From positions 1-47,516 of the forward strand of contig NZ_JACSQV010000009.1 of the NCBI RefSeq assembly GCF_014836445.1: DNA of 47,516 bases, written 5' to 3'. The stretch comes from Cellulomonas avistercoris. Lineage in GTDB: Bacteria; Actinomycetota; Actinomycetes; Actinomycetales; Cellulomonadaceae. This document shows positions 8,297-16,848 of this stretch, in pieces (positions within the stretch are counted from its first letter, which is position 1; each line of letters begins with the position of its first letter). The notes beneath the pieces are model-generated. The model was given only the letters and a program-made list of their open reading frames with translations, was not told the DNA's origin and ran no database searches. The position numbers were made by a program, and so were the translations under genes.

Positions 8297-8325
8297 CGCT
8301 GGGTACTCATCGGTGCGTGCTCATC
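8284..8325 (-). repeat. Three tandem 14-bp repeats at ylxR 3' end
   Basis: Units at 8284-8297 and 8298-8311 are identical (minus strand GATGAGTACCCAGC); the unit at 8312-8325 matches at 11 of 14 positions. Because 14 is not a multiple of 3, each unit shifts the frame, so every unit contributes both a TGA stop and an overlapping ATG. The third unit encodes the end of YlxR; the other two make the mini-ORFs. Confidence 0.8.
8293..8310 (-). CDS. Five-codon mini-ORF MSTQR overlapping ylxR stop
   Basis: ATG AGT ACC CAG CGA TGA on the minus strand. The ATG overlaps the ylxR TGA by ATGA, and its own TGA overlaps the next mini-ORF in the same way. The peptide repeats the last residues of YlxR (MSTHR). 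Translation is not shown. Confidence 0.3.
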   Translation of the reverse strand: MSTQR

Positions 8326-8780
8326 GGGTCGCCATCGGCTTCCAACCCGCTTTCCCTGTCGACGGTCGGTACCGGAGTCGGCTCCGGCACCGTGGTGCTG
8401 TGCTGTGGCTGGACCTGCGCGGCGAGCCGCGTCACGGCGCGCTCCACGACCTCGGTCCCCAGGGGGCCCGTGTGCCGCAGCGCCCGTCCGAACGCCCGCC
8501 GTCGTACGGCGAGCTCGAGGCAACGCTGGTCGGGGTGCAGCCACGCACCCCGGCCCGGCATCCGGCGGCGCTCGTCCACGACGAGTGCGGTCTCACCCGC
8601 ACCGACGTCCGACAGCACCACCCTCAGCAAGGCCGACCTGAGGCCGGTCGCACGGCACCCCACGCACGTGCGGACGGGACCCGGTTCGAGCACCGGAGGC
8701 GCGGGATCGGGGTTCCGCCTGCTCGGCGAGGAGAGCCGGGCAGCCGGCCCAGCCTCGGTGAGTCTACCGTGCCGAGTCAC
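8307..8780 (-). CDS. ylxR: YlxR family nucleic acid-binding protein (DUF448)
   Basis: Small RNA/DNA-binding protein always found between nusA and infB. In some bacteria it is reported to modulate RNase P or act as a nucleoid-type regulator (family knowledge). The 157-aa reading frame contains the signature [12 protein letters not shown] with a CxxC-type pair and [28 protein letters not shown]. The GTG start at 8780 overlaps the nusA stop by 4 nt (GTGA), which favours this long form. The first 35 residues are not part of the domain, so a start nearer the CVGC motif is possible. The C-terminal 40 residues are Pro/Thr-rich and end in DPMSTHR, encoded by the first of three 14-bp repeats. Confidence 0.88.
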   Translation of the reverse strand: MTRHGRLTEAGPAARLSSPSRRNPDPAPPVLEPGPVRTCVGCRATGLRSALLRVVLSDVGAGETALVVDERRRMPGRGAWLHPDQRCLELAVRRRAFGRALRHTGPLGTEVVERAVTRLAAQVQPQHSTTVPEPTPVPTVDRESGLEADGDPMSTHR

Positions 8781-9940
8781 CGGACGTGACCGGACGCCTC
8801 CGGACCGGCCTCGGCGGCGCCGCGCGTCGGGGCTGCGGAGGCCGTGCCCGCGCCCGTCTCGGCGTCCGAGCGGATGTCGATGCGCCAGCCCGTGAGCTTG
8901 GCGGCGAGGCGGGCGTTCTGCCCCTCCTTGCCGATGGCGAGCGACAGCTGGTAGTCCGGCACGACGACCCGGGCGGCCCGGGCGACCGGGTCCACGATCG
9001 TCACGTCGAGCACCCGGGCGGGCGACAGTGCGTGGGCGATCATCTCGGCCGGGTCGTCGGAGTGGTCGACGATGTCGATCTTCTCGCCGTGCAGCTCGGC
9101 CATCACGGCGCGCACGCGTCCGCCCATGGGGCCGATGCACGCGCCCTTGGCGTTGACGCCCGCGACGTTGGCCCGCACGGCCATCTTGGTGCGGTGCCCC
9201 GCCTCACGGGCCATGGCGGTGATGTCCACCGTCCCGTCGGCGATCTCGGGCACCTCGAGCGCGAACAGCTTGCGCACGAGGTTCGGGTGCGTGCGCGACA
9301 GCGTGATCTGGGGGCCGCGCTGACCGCGCGCGACGTCGAGCACGAACGCCCGCAACCGCTCGCCGTGCACGTAGCGCTCGCCGGGCACCTGCTCGTGCGC
9401 GGGCAGCACCGCCTCGACCCCGCCGACGTCCACCAGCACCGTGCGCGGGTCGCGCCCCTGCTGGATGACCCCGCCGAGCACCTCCCCCGCCTTGCTGCGG
9501 AACGCACCGAGCACCTGGTCGTCCTCGGCGTCGCGCAGCCGCTGCACGATGACCTGCCGCGCGGTCGCGGTCGCGATACGACCGAAGCCGTCCGGGGTGT
9601 CGTCGTACTCCGGCATCTCGGGCGCGGGCGCCGGCGGCGCGGCCGCCACCGCCGGGGCGTCCGACCCGTCCGGGGCCGTCGGCCCGTCCTGCGACGCCTC
9701 GTCGTCCTGCGCCTCGTCCGGCCCGGCGCTCTCGGGGGCCACCGGCTCGGGAGCGGGGTCGCGCGCCCACACCGTCACGTGACCCGTGCGGCGGTCCAGC
9801 TCGACCCGGGCGCGCGCCTGCGCACCGGGCGTCCGGTGGTAGGCGGAGAGCAGCGCCTGCTCGATGGCCTCGACCAGCACGTCGAGGCTGATCTCCCGCT
9901 CGCGCTCGATGAGTCGCAGCGCCTGCATGTCGATGTCCAC
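8777..9940 (-). CDS. nusA: Transcription termination/antitermination factor NusA
   Basis: Binds RNA polymerase and nascent RNA, affecting pausing, termination and rRNA antitermination. The 387-aa product has the NusA N-domain ([27 protein letters not shown], 5-31, then about 119-170). An S1 domain (about 175-215) and two KH domains (about 235-355) follow, containing [32 protein letters not shown] and [19 protein letters not shown] motifs. A 57-residue Pro/Asp/Glu-rich insert (about 62-118) interrupts the N-domain. GTG 9940 lies one base after the rimP stop with GGGAGGGG upstream. The last ~30 residues are a short Ala/Gly-rich tail. Confidence 0.95.
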   Translation of the reverse strand: MDIDMQALRLIEREREISLDVLVEAIEQALLSAYHRTPGAQARARVELDRRTGHVTVWARDPAPEPVAPESAGPDEAQDDEASQDGPTAPDGSDAPAVAAAPPAPAPEMPEYDDTPDGFGRIATATARQVIVQRLRDAEDDQVLGAFRSKAGEVLGGVIQQGRDPRTVLVDVGGVEAVLPAHEQVPGERYVHGERLRAFVLDVARGQRGPQITLSRTHPNLVRKLFALEVPEIADGTVDITAMAREAGHRTKMAVRANVAGVNAKGACIGPMGGRVRAVMAELHGEKIDIVDHSDDPAEMIAHALSPARVLDVTIVDPVARAARVVVPDYQLSLAIGKEGQNARLAAKLTGWRIDIRSDAETGAGTASAAPTRGAAEAGPEASGHVR

Positions 9941-9941
9941 G

Positions 9942-10505
9942 TCAGCCCCTCCCTGCCCCGTCCCGGGGGCCGGCGTCGTCGGCCTCGTCGTCGCGTACCG
10001 CGGCGAGGTCCACCTGCACACGTGCGTCCCGCACGTCGTCCCACGCCAACGTCACCGGCTCACCCTCGACCGGTCGACGGCCCTTGCCCGGTGCGGTGAC
10101 CGGCACCACGACCAGGTCCGGCGCGTCGCCGTCGCCCACCCGCTCCAGGCGGCCCGTCAGGGCACCGCCGTCGACCCGCCGCACCACGACCGTGCGTCCT
10201 CGTGCCCGCCGCCAGTGCCGCGCGGCGGTCAGCGGGCGCTCCGCACCGGGGCTGCCCACCTCCAGCGTGTAGGCGCTCGGCAGCACGTCGGCCGCGTCCA
10301 GCGCGTCCGACACTGCTCGTGTGACGTCACCGACACGGTCCAGGTCGAGCGTCCCGTGGTCGTCCTCACCGAGGTCGACGGTGACGCGCACGACGGTGCT
10401 GCGACCGCTCCCGGCGACCTCGAGACCGTCGAGCAGGAGACCGGCACCCGTCACGGCGGCTTCCACGACCTCCCGCACCCGTGGTGCGGTAGCTGGCGCG
10501 CCCAT
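9942..10505 (-). CDS. rimP: Ribosome maturation factor RimP
   Basis: Two-domain factor needed for 30S subunit maturation. The 187-aa protein shows [25 protein letters not shown] at the N-terminus, [30 protein letters not shown], and the hallmark [29 protein letters not shown]-terminal SH3-like domain and a charged tail follow. The ATG at 10505 has a strong AGGAGG site and matches the family N-terminus. It is the first gene of the rimP-nusA-ylxR-infB unit and is divergent from the DUF4439 lipoprotein. Confidence 0.94.
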   Translation of the reverse strand: MGAPATAPRVREVVEAAVTGAGLLLDGLEVAGSGRSTVVRVTVDLGEDDHGTLDLDRVGDVTRAVSDALDAADVLPSAYTLEVGSPGAERPLTAARHWRRARGRTVVVRRVDGGALTGRLERVGDGDAPDLVVVPVTAPGKGRRPVEGEPVTLAWDDVRDARVQVDLAAVRDDEADDAGPRDGAGRG

Positions 10506-10645
10506 GACCTGGCCTCCTGTCGACTCTCCTGCACGATGGGGCGCAGGCGGCGACCCTGTGACGTTGTCCCACCAGCGTAACGACTCCCGGCACCTGCGTC
10601 CGACGTGCGCGGCGCCCGGGGACGGTCGTGGCAGGATCGCGCCCG
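10506..10645. promoter_or_regulatory. Divergent promoter region rimP / DUF4439
   Basis: This 140-bp spacer must hold promoters for both genes. For the plus strand, CAGGAT (10632-10637) lies 8 nt before the ATG at 10646. For rimP, TACGCT on the minus strand near 10576-10581 fits a -10 box about 70 nt upstream. No clear -35 elements are visible. Confidence 0.4.
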
Positions 10646-11734
10646 ATGCTCCGTCACCGCTCCTCGTCCTGGCGCCCCCGTCCCCCGCGACCGGCTGCGC
10701 GGCTGCCACGCGCCGTCGCGGTGCTCGTCGGCGGCGCGCTCGTGCTGGCGGGGTGCGGCGTGCGCCTCGAGACGCCGCCCCCCGTCGAGCCGTCGCCGGA
10801 CGCGATCGAGCAGGTCCGGGGCCGTACGGTCGACGACGCGCTCGGGCTCGCCGACGCCGCGACGGCGGTCGTGGCGTCCGGGGTGGACGAGCCGGTGCGC
10901 GTGGTCCTCGACGACGTGGCGGCGTTCTCGGCGCGGCACGCCGAGGAGCTCGGGGGGGTGTACGACTCCGGTCTGCCCGACCCGACGCCCGCACCGACGC
11001 CCACGACGGGCGCTCCGGTGGTGACCGACGTCACCGGACTGCTCGCCGAGCTCGTGGACGACGCGGCGCGCGCGACCCAGGACGCCGACGCCGTGCCGGA
11101 CCCCGACCTGGCCCGGCTCGTCGCCTCGGTCGCGGTCGCGCGGGACGCGCTCGCCGACCGTCTCGCGGCGGTCGCGGACCTCCCGCGGCCCGCGCCCGGG
11201 GCGGACGCGGCGCCGTCCGACGACGCGTCGGGCGACGCCGTCCCGAGCGCGGGCGCCTCGACACCGACGGTCGAGGCGAGCCCGGCGGACGACGCCGACC
11301 CGACAGCGGGGTCACCCGCCGCGGCCGCGCTGGCGCTCGCGCACGACGAGGCCGCATGGACCTTCACGGTCCTGGCGGCGCGCAGCAGCGACGCGACGCG
11401 CACGACGATGCTCGAGGCCGCAGCGCGGCACCGCACCGCGTCGGACGCCTGGGCACACGCCGCCGGCGTCGTCGGCCGGCCGGCCGACCCGCGACGCGCC
11501 GCCTACGCCCTGCCGGCGGGCCTCGACGACCCGACGGTCCTGGAGGCGCTGCCCCGGACGCTCGAGCAGTCGGTGGCCGACGCCAGCGCGGCCGCCGTCG
11601 CCCAGGCGGCAGCCGGCGACCGTCTCGACGCGGTGGCGTCGCTGCGGGCCGCGACGGCCGCCGCCGTCGCGTGGGGTGCCGCCGCCGTCCCGTTCCCCGG
11701 GATGCCGGAGCTCGGGACGGCCCCGGTCCGCTGA
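10646..11734 (+). CDS. Lipoprotein with DUF4439 (ferritin-like) domain
   Basis: The product (362 aa from the ATG at 10646) has a basic N-terminus and a hydrophobic stretch ending in the lipobox LVLAGC, so it should be lipid-anchored on the outer face of the membrane. After about residue 205 a helical Ala-rich region (AAALALAHDEAAWTFTVLAARS, LEAAARHRTASDAWA) resembles the DUF4439 four-helix fold. A Pro/Ala/Asp-rich linker precedes it. No metal-binding ExxH pairs of true ferritins are evident. An in-frame GTG at 10628 is an alternative start. Function is unknown; the position facing rimP is common in related genomes. Confidence 0.72.
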   Translation: MLRHRSSSWRPRPPRPAARLPRAVAVLVGGALVLAGCGVRLETPPPVEPSPDAIEQVRGRTVDDALGLADAATAVVASGVDEPVRVVLDDVAAFSARHAEELGGVYDSGLPDPTPAPTPTTGAPVVTDVTGLLAELVDDAARATQDADAVPDPDLARLVASVAVARDALADRLAAVADLPRPAPGADAAPSDDASGDAVPSAGASTPTVEASPADDADPTAGSPAAAALALAHDEAAWTFTVLAARSSDATRTTMLEAAARHRTASDAWAHAAGVVGRPADPRRAAYALPAGLDDPTVLEALPRTLEQSVADASAAAVAQAAAGDRLDAVASLRAATAAAVAWGAAAVPFPGMPELGTAPVR

Positions 11735-11749
11735 GCCTGCCTGCTCGCG

Positions 11750-11776
11750 CCGACCGGGGCCGACCCGGACGGTCGG
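11750..11776. terminator. Convergent terminator DUF4439 / proS
   Basis: CCGACC (11750-11755) pairs with GGTCGG (11771-11776) in the 43-bp gap between two converging genes. An alternative GACCCG/CGGGTC pairing overlaps the end of proS. Confidence 0.45.
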
Positions 11777-11777
11777 G

Positions 11778-13571
11778 TCAGCCCGCGACCAGCTCGTCGA
11801 CGAGCTCGGCGACGCGGTCGGCCGCCGTGGCCACCGGCACCTGCTCGGGCTGGCCGCCGACGCGCGGACGCACCTCGACGAGCCCGTCGGCGAGCCCGCG
11901 ACCCACGACCACGACGAGCGGGACCCCGAGCAGCTCGGCGTCCGCGAACTTCACGCCCGGCGACGCCTTGGGACGGTCGTCGTAGATCACCTCGACGCCG
12001 CGCGCCGAGAGCGTGGTGGCCAGCGCCTCGGCCGCCTCGAAGACCGCCGCGTCCTTGCCCGCCGCGACGACCTGGACGTGCGCCGGCGCGACCTGGGCGG
12101 GCCACGCCAGCCCGCGGTCGTCGTGGTTGGCCTCGGCGAGCACCGCGAGCACGCGGGTGACCCCGATGCCGTAGGAGCCCATGGTGACGACCTGCGCCTT
12201 GCCGTTGCGGTCGAGCACCGTCAGGCCGAGCGCCTGCGCGTACTTGCGGCCGAGCTGGAAGATGTGGCCGATCTCGATGCCCCGCGCGAGCTCGAGCGGC
12301 CCGGAGCCGTCGGGCGCGGGGTCCCCCGCACGCACCTCCGCGGCCTCGACCGTCCCGTCCGCCGTGAAGTCGCGTCCCGCCACGAGGTCGAACACGTGAC
12401 GCCCCGCCTCGTTCGCACCGGTGATCCAGCGCGTGCCGGGCACCACGCGCGGGTCGAGCAGGTACCGCACCGCGGTGCGCTCGGCGCCGTCGGCGACGGG
12501 CACGTTGGGGCCGAGCACCCCGGGCCCGATGTACCCGCGCACGAGCTCGGGGTGCGCCGCGAAGTCGGCGTCACCCGCGGCCTCGACCTCCGCCGGCGCG
12601 ACGGCCGCCTCGAGACGCTTGAGGTCCACCTCGCGGTCGCCGGGCAGGCCGACCACGACGAGCTCGCGCTCGCCCGTCGGCTGCACGAGGGCGAGCACGA
12701 CGTTCTTGAGCGTGTCGGCGGCCGTCCACGCGCGGTCCGTGCGCGGCACGCGCTCGTTGGCCAGCGCGACGAGGGAGTCGATCGTGGGCGTGTCGGGCGT
12801 GTCCTCGACGTGGGCCTCGGGAGCGTCGGTCCAGTCCAGCGCGTCCGGGACGACGGTCGTGACCGCCTCGACGTTCGCGGCGTACCCGCCCGGCGAGCGC
12901 ACGAAGGTGTCCTCGCCGATCGGCGTCGGGGCCAGGAACTCCTCCGACCGCGAGCCCCCCATGGCGCCGGACGTGGCGGCCACGATCACGTGCTCGAGCC
13001 CGAGCCGGTCGAAGATCCGCTGGTACGCGGCACGCTGCGCCTCGTACGACGCCTGCAGGCCCTCGTCGTCGAGGTCGAACGAGTAGGCGTCCTTCATGAC
13101 GAACTCGCGTCCACGGATGAGACCGGCGCGCGGCCGCGCCTCGTCGCGGTACTTGGTCTGGATCTGGTACAGCGCGACGGGCAGGTCCTTGTACGACGAG
13201 TACAGGTCCTTGACCAGCAGCGTGAACATCTCCTCGTGCGTGGGCGCCAGGAGGTAGTCCCCGCCCTTGCGGTCCTTGAGGCGGAAGATGTTGGGGCCGT
13301 ACTCGGCCCAGCGGCCGGTGGCCTCGTACGGCTCCTTGGGGAGCAGCGCCGGGAAGTGCACCTCCTGCGCACCGATCGACGCCATCTCCTCGCGCACGAC
13401 CTGCTCGACCTTCGCCAGGACGCGCAGGCCGAGCGGCAGCCAGGTGTAGATGCCGGGAGCGGCGCGACGGATGTACCCCGCGCGCACGAGCAGCCGGTGG
13501 CTGGCGACCTCGGCGTCGGCGGGGTCCTCGCGCAGGGTGCGGACGAACAGCGTGGACATGCGCAGGAGCAT
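11778..13571 (-). CDS. proS: Prolyl-tRNA synthetase
   Basis: Charges tRNA-Pro. The 597-aa protein is of the bacterial long type. A class II catalytic core ([41 protein letters not shown] at the N-terminus, [46 protein letters not shown] as motif 2) is followed by an insertion editing domain. Motif 3 is [17 protein letters not shown] and an anticodon-binding domain ends the protein. The start at 13571 is supported by a -10-like TAGGCT exactly 6 nt upstream and no ribosome site, suggesting a leaderless mRNA. An internal ATG five codons in is less likely. Monocistronic, with convergent genes on both sides. Confidence 0.96.
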   Translation of the reverse strand: MLLRMSTLFVRTLREDPADAEVASHRLLVRAGYIRRAAPGIYTWLPLGLRVLAKVEQVVREEMASIGAQEVHFPALLPKEPYEATGRWAEYGPNIFRLKDRKGGDYLLAPTHEEMFTLLVKDLYSSYKDLPVALYQIQTKYRDEARPRAGLIRGREFVMKDAYSFDLDDEGLQASYEAQRAAYQRIFDRLGLEHVIVAATSGAMGGSRSEEFLAPTPIGEDTFVRSPGGYAANVEAVTTVVPDALDWTDAPEAHVEDTPDTPTIDSLVALANERVPRTDRAWTAADTLKNVVLALVQPTGERELVVVGLPGDREVDLKRLEAAVAPAEVEAAGDADFAAHPELVRGYIGPGVLGPNVPVADGAERTAVRYLLDPRVVPGTRWITGANEAGRHVFDLVAGRDFTADGTVEAAEVRAGDPAPDGSGPLELARGIEIGHIFQLGRKYAQALGLTVLDRNGKAQVVTMGSYGIGVTRVLAVLAEANHDDRGLAWPAQVAPAHVQVVAAGKDAAVFEAAEALATTLSARGVEVIYDDRPKASPGVKFADAELLGVPLVVVVGRGLADGLVEVRPRVGGQPEQVPVATAADRVAELVDELVAG

Positions 13572-13577
13572 GCGACG

Positions 13578-13583
13578 AGCCTA
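13578..13583 (-). promoter_or_regulatory. Leaderless-type -10 for proS (TAGGCT)
   Basis: TAGGCT on the minus strand fits TAnnnT and ends 6 nt before the proS ATG, so transcription would start at or next to the A of the start codon. Confidence 0.5.
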
Positions 13584-13648
13584 GTGCGCCCGGCGCCCCG
13601 CCCCGACACGCGTCGCCTCCCCGCCTGTCGCCCGTGGGCCTTCGGTGC

Positions 13649-13654
13649 GAGGAT
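13649..13654 (+). promoter_or_regulatory. -10-like / ribosome-site overlap for fpg-like gene
   Basis: GAGGAT lies 6 nt before the GTG at 13661. It can be read as a leaderless -10 box or, through GAGGA, as a ribosome binding site; the sequence alone does not decide. Confidence 0.35.
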
Positions 13655-13660
13655 GCGGAC

Positions 13661-14551
13661 GTGCCGGAGCTGCCCGAGGTCGAGGCGCTCGCGCAGTTCC
13701 TGCGCGGGCGGACGGTCGGTCGCACGGTGACCCGCGTCGAGGTCGCCGCGATCAGCGCGCTCAAGACGTTCCGACCTCCGCCCGCCGCGCTGCGCGGCGG
13801 CACCGTGACGGACGTGACGCGGCACGGCAAGTGGCTCGACATGGTGGTCGACTCCCCCGCGGACGGCACGCTGCACCTCGTGTGGCACCTGTCCCGCGCC
13901 GGCTGGGTGCGCTGGTACGACACCCTCCCGGAGCGCCCGGCCCGGCCCGGGAAGTCGCCCATCGCGCTGCGGGTCGGCTTCGACGACGGTGCGGGCCTCG
14001 ACCTCACGGAGGCGGGGACGCGCAAGCGGCTCGCGGTCCACGTCGTGGCCGACCCCACCGACGTCCCGCCCATCGCCTCGCTGGGCGTCGAGCCGCTCTC
14101 GGACGCCTTCACCCCGGAGCGCCTGGGCGAGCTGCTCGCCGCGCGCAACCAGCAGGTCAAGGGCCTGCTGCGCGACCAGGGGACGATCGCGGGCATCGGC
14201 AACGCGTACTCCGACGAGATCCTGCTCGTCGCCCGGACCAGCCCGTTCGCACCGACGCGGTCGTACGACGAGGCCCGCACCCGCACGCTGCACGCCGCCA
14301 TCAGGGACGTGCTCACCGAGGCCGTGGCCACGGCCGGGGGCCGGCCCGCCGCCGAGCTCAAGGACGCCAAGCGACGCGGCATGCGGGTGCACGGGCGCAC
14401 CGGGGAGCCGTGCCCGGGATGGGACGGCACCCCCTGCGGGGACACCGTGCACGAGGTGTCGTTCGCCGACTCCTCGCTGCAGTACTGCCCCACGTGCCAG
14501 ACGGGCGGCAAGCCGCTGGCCGACCGGCGCATGTCACGCCTGCTGCGCTGA
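13661..14551 (+). CDS. Fpg/Nei-family DNA glycosylase
   Basis: Base-excision repair enzyme removing oxidised bases with an AP-lyase step. The 296-aa product begins (M)PELPEVEALAQFL: Pro1 and Glu2 after Met removal are the catalytic residues. HGKWLDM carries the conserved Lys, and the H2TH domain includes NQQVKGLLRDQGTIAGIGNAYSDEIL-type sequence. The C-terminal zinc-finger cysteines occur as CPGWDGTPC and CPTC. The finger ends TGGKPLADRRMSRLLR rather than the classical Fpg ending, so this is an actinobacterial Fpg/Nei variant and its substrate range is uncertain. The GTG at 13661 is forced by the need for Pro at position 2. Confidence 0.9.
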   Translation: MPELPEVEALAQFLRGRTVGRTVTRVEVAAISALKTFRPPPAALRGGTVTDVTRHGKWLDMVVDSPADGTLHLVWHLSRAGWVRWYDTLPERPARPGKSPIALRVGFDDGAGLDLTEAGTRKRLAVHVVADPTDVPPIASLGVEPLSDAFTPERLGELLAARNQQVKGLLRDQGTIAGIGNAYSDEILLVARTSPFAPTRSYDEARTRTLHAAIRDVLTEAVATAGGRPAAELKDAKRRGMRVHGRTGEPCPGWDGTPCGDTVHEVSFADSSLQYCPTCQTGGKPLADRRMSRLLR

Positions 14552-14563
14552 GCGACGCGTTCA

Positions 14564-14581
14564 CGGCCGGCCCGCCGGCCG
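14564..14581. terminator. Convergent terminator fpg-like / GNAT
   Basis: CGGCCGGC (14564-14571) pairs with GCCGGCCG (14574-14581) around a 2-nt loop, in the 51-bp space between two converging stop codons. Confidence 0.6.
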
Positions 14582-14602
14582 GGAGGTGCTGGTCGAGCCG
14601 GC

Positions 14603-15502
14603 TCAGAACAGGACGGTCGCGTACGCGCCGACCTCCCGGAACCCGACGGCCTCGTAGGCACGTACGGCCCGCGTGTTGTACCCGTTGACGTAGAGCGAGA
14701 CGACCGGGGCGATCTCGGCGCGCGTCGCCTGCGCCACGGCCGCCATGCCGCTCTCCGAGAGCCGCTCGCCTCGCCGTTCCGGGTCCACCCACACGCCCTG
14801 GACCTGGGCCACGCCGCCCGCGACGGCGGGCACCTCGGCCTTGAACACGACGCGGGGCCGGCGCAGGCCGCCGACGCGGTCGACGAGCACGAACGAGCGT
14901 CCGTCCTCGACGAGCCGACGCACGCGCAGCTCGTAGGGCCCGCCGGGACCGCTCGCCGGGGAGTACCCGACCTCCTCGGTGAACATCCGGACGCACGCCG
15001 GCAGGACGAGGTCGTACTCGTCGGGCCGCGACCTGCGCACGCGCGGGTCCGGCGTCACCAGCGGGTCGGTGTCCAGCACCATCGACGGCTGGTGCGAGCG
15101 CACCTCGCGCTCGACGGGCCAGGCGCCACGCAGCCGTGACCACAGCCCGAGCACGGCGTCGGCCGGTCCCACGATCGACGAGCACCTGCGGCCACGGGTG
15201 CGGCCCAGCTCCGCGAAGGCGGACAGCGCGCGGGACGTCACGTCCGCGTCGAGCCCGCCGACCACGGGCACGAGGTTGGCGCCGACCCAGCAGACGGCCA
15301 GCAGGACGTCGTCCTCGGCGTACCCCCACAGCTCGCCGCCCGCGCGACGCACGCCGCCCGAGGCCGCCTGCTCCAGCCGGCTCGCGGCGAGCACCGAGCC
15401 GACGGCGTCGGTCGCGCAGACGGCGAGGGCCGCCGGGACGTCGGCGTCGCCGAGCACGACCGCGCCGGTGCGCCCGGACAGCGTCGCCGGCGGCATCACC
15501 AT
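14603..15502 (-). CDS. GNAT acetyltransferase with DUF4081 N-domain
   Basis: Predicted acetyl-CoA-dependent N-acetyltransferase; substrate unknown. From the ATG at 15502 the product is 299 aa. The N-terminal half (about 1-130) resembles DUF4081, found fused to GNAT domains in actinobacteria. The C-terminal GNAT fold contains VAQVQGVWVDPERRGERLSESGMAAVAQ (acetyl-CoA loop) and SLYVNGYNTRAVRAYEAVGFREVG. It follows ispG on the same strand. A -10-like CACAAT lies exactly 6 nt before this ATG, favouring this start; an in-frame GTG at 15568 would add 22 residues and abut ispG by 7 nt. Confidence 0.82.
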   Translation of the reverse strand: MVMPPATLSGRTGAVVLGDADVPAALAVCATDAVGSVLAASRLEQAASGGVRRAGGELWGYAEDDVLLAVCWVGANLVPVVGGLDADVTSRALSAFAELGRTRGRRCSSIVGPADAVLGLWSRLRGAWPVEREVRSHQPSMVLDTDPLVTPDPRVRRSRPDEYDLVLPACVRMFTEEVGYSPASGPGGPYELRVRRLVEDGRSFVLVDRVGGLRRPRVVFKAEVPAVAGGVAQVQGVWVDPERRGERLSESGMAAVAQATRAEIAPVVSLYVNGYNTRAVRAYEAVGFREVGAYATVLF

Positions 15503-15508
15503 GGGCTG

Positions 15509-15538
15509 ATTGTGCCCCACGTCACACCGCCCTGTCGC
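15509..15538 (-). promoter_or_regulatory. Candidate leaderless promoter of the GNAT gene
   Basis: CACAAT at 15509-15514 (minus strand) ends 6 nt before the ATG at 15502. GCGACA at 15533-15538 matches TTGACA at 4 of 6 positions with an 18-bp spacer. Confidence 0.5.
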
Positions 15539-15575
15539 ACGGACGGGGTCACCTGCCGTCCACGTCACGCTCGGC

Positions 15576-16736
15576 TCAGCCGACGCTGACGACGGGAGCG
15601 CCCTGACCCGCCTCGACGGGGTCCATGGTCTCGGCGAGCCGCATGGCCTCCTCGATGAGCGTCTCGACGATCATCGACTCGGGCACGGTCTTGATGACCT
15701 CGCCCTTGACGAAGATCTGCCCCTTGCCGTTGCCGGACGCCACGCCGAGGTCGGCCTCGCGGGCCTCACCGGGGCCGTTGACGACGCACCCCATGACGGC
15801 GACGCGCAGCGGCACCTCCATGCCCTCGAGCCCGGCGGTCACCTTCTCCGCGAGCGTGTACACGTCCACCTGGGCGCGTCCGCAGGAGGGGCACGACACG
15901 ATCTCGAGCTTGCGGGGCCGCAGGTTGAGCGCCTGCAGGATCTGGATGCCGACCTTCACCTCCTCGACGGGAGGTGCGGACAGGGACACCCGGATCGTGT
16001 CGCCGATGCCCTTGCTCAGCAGCGCGCCGAACGCCGTCGCGGACTTGATCGTGCCCTGGAACGCCGGGCCCGCCTCGGTCACGCCGAGGTGCAGGGGCCA
16101 GTCGCCGCGCTCGGCGAGCAGCTCGTACGCCCGGACCATGACGACGGGGTCGTTGTGCTTGACGCTGATCTTGAAGTCACGGAAGCCGTGCTCCTCGAAC
16201 AGCGACGCCTCCCACACGGCGGACTCGACGAGCGCCTCCGGCGTGGCCTTGCCGTACTTGGCGAGGAGCCGCGGGTCGAGCGACCCGGCGTTGACGCCGA
16301 TCCGGATGGAGACGCCCGCGTCGGTGGCGGCGCGTGCGATCTCCCGCACCTGGTCGTCGAACTTGCGGATGTTGCCGGGGTTCACGCGGACCGCGGCGCA
16401 GCCGGCGTCGATGGCCGCGAAGACGTACTTCGGCTGGAAGTGGATGTCGGCGATGACGGGGATCTGCGACTTGCGCGCGATCGTGGGCAGCGCCTCGGCG
16501 TCGTCCTGGCTCGGCACCGCGACGCGCACGATGTCGCACCCGGAGGCCGTCAGCTCGGCGATCTGCTGGAGCGTCCGGTTGATGTCGGTCGTCGGCGTGG
16601 TCGTCATCGACTGCACCGAGACGGGGGCGTCGCCGCCCACCTCGACCTTGCCGACACGGATCTTGCGGGACGCACGCCGCGGGGCCAGCACAGGGGCGGG
16701 CGCCTGCGGCATGCCGAGGCTGATCGGGGTGCTCAC
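15576..16736 (-). CDS. ispG: 4-hydroxy-3-methylbut-2-enyl diphosphate synthase IspG
   Basis: Iron-sulfur enzyme of the MEP isoprenoid pathway; converts MEcPP to HMBPP. The 386-aa protein has the TIM-barrel part ([45 protein letters not shown]) and the C-terminal 4Fe-4S part. [12 protein letters not shown] and [16 protein letters not shown] carry the cluster cysteines and the ligating Glu. GTG 16736 (encoding (M)[10 protein letters not shown]) is preferred to an upstream in-frame ATG/GTG because a GATGAT box sits 6 nt before it. It lies between rseP and the GNAT gene; its pathway partner dxr is about 11 kb away, beyond the polyamine island. Confidence 0.95.
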   Translation of the reverse strand: MSTPISLGMPQAPAPVLAPRRASRKIRVGKVEVGGDAPVSVQSMTTTPTTDINRTLQQIAELTASGCDIVRVAVPSQDDAEALPTIARKSQIPVIADIHFQPKYVFAAIDAGCAAVRVNPGNIRKFDDQVREIARAATDAGVSIRIGVNAGSLDPRLLAKYGKATPEALVESAVWEASLFEEHGFRDFKISVKHNDPVVMVRAYELLAERGDWPLHLGVTEAGPAFQGTIKSATAFGALLSKGIGDTIRVSLSAPPVEEVKVGIQILQALNLRPRKLEIVSCPSCGRAQVDVYTLAEKVTAGLEGMEVPLRVAVMGCVVNGPGEAREADLGVASGNGKGQIFVKGEVIKTVPESMIVETLIEEAMRLAETMDPVEAGQGAPVVSVG

Positions 16737-16742
16737 CGTCCC

Positions 16743-16748
16743 ATCATC
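16743..16748 (-). promoter_or_regulatory. Leaderless-type -10 for ispG (GATGAT)
   Basis: GATGAT on the minus strand ends 6 nt before the ispG GTG. The same hexamer at the same distance precedes the DUF2469 gene at 41496-41501. Confidence 0.45.
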
Positions 16749-16848
16749 CCACCCCGGCGCCGTGCGCACGGCGGGTCGGGCGCCCGCCGGTCACATGCGC
16801 ACCGAGCCGTCACCGGACGTCCACGCGCGAGCGCGTCCGCGGCCGTCG

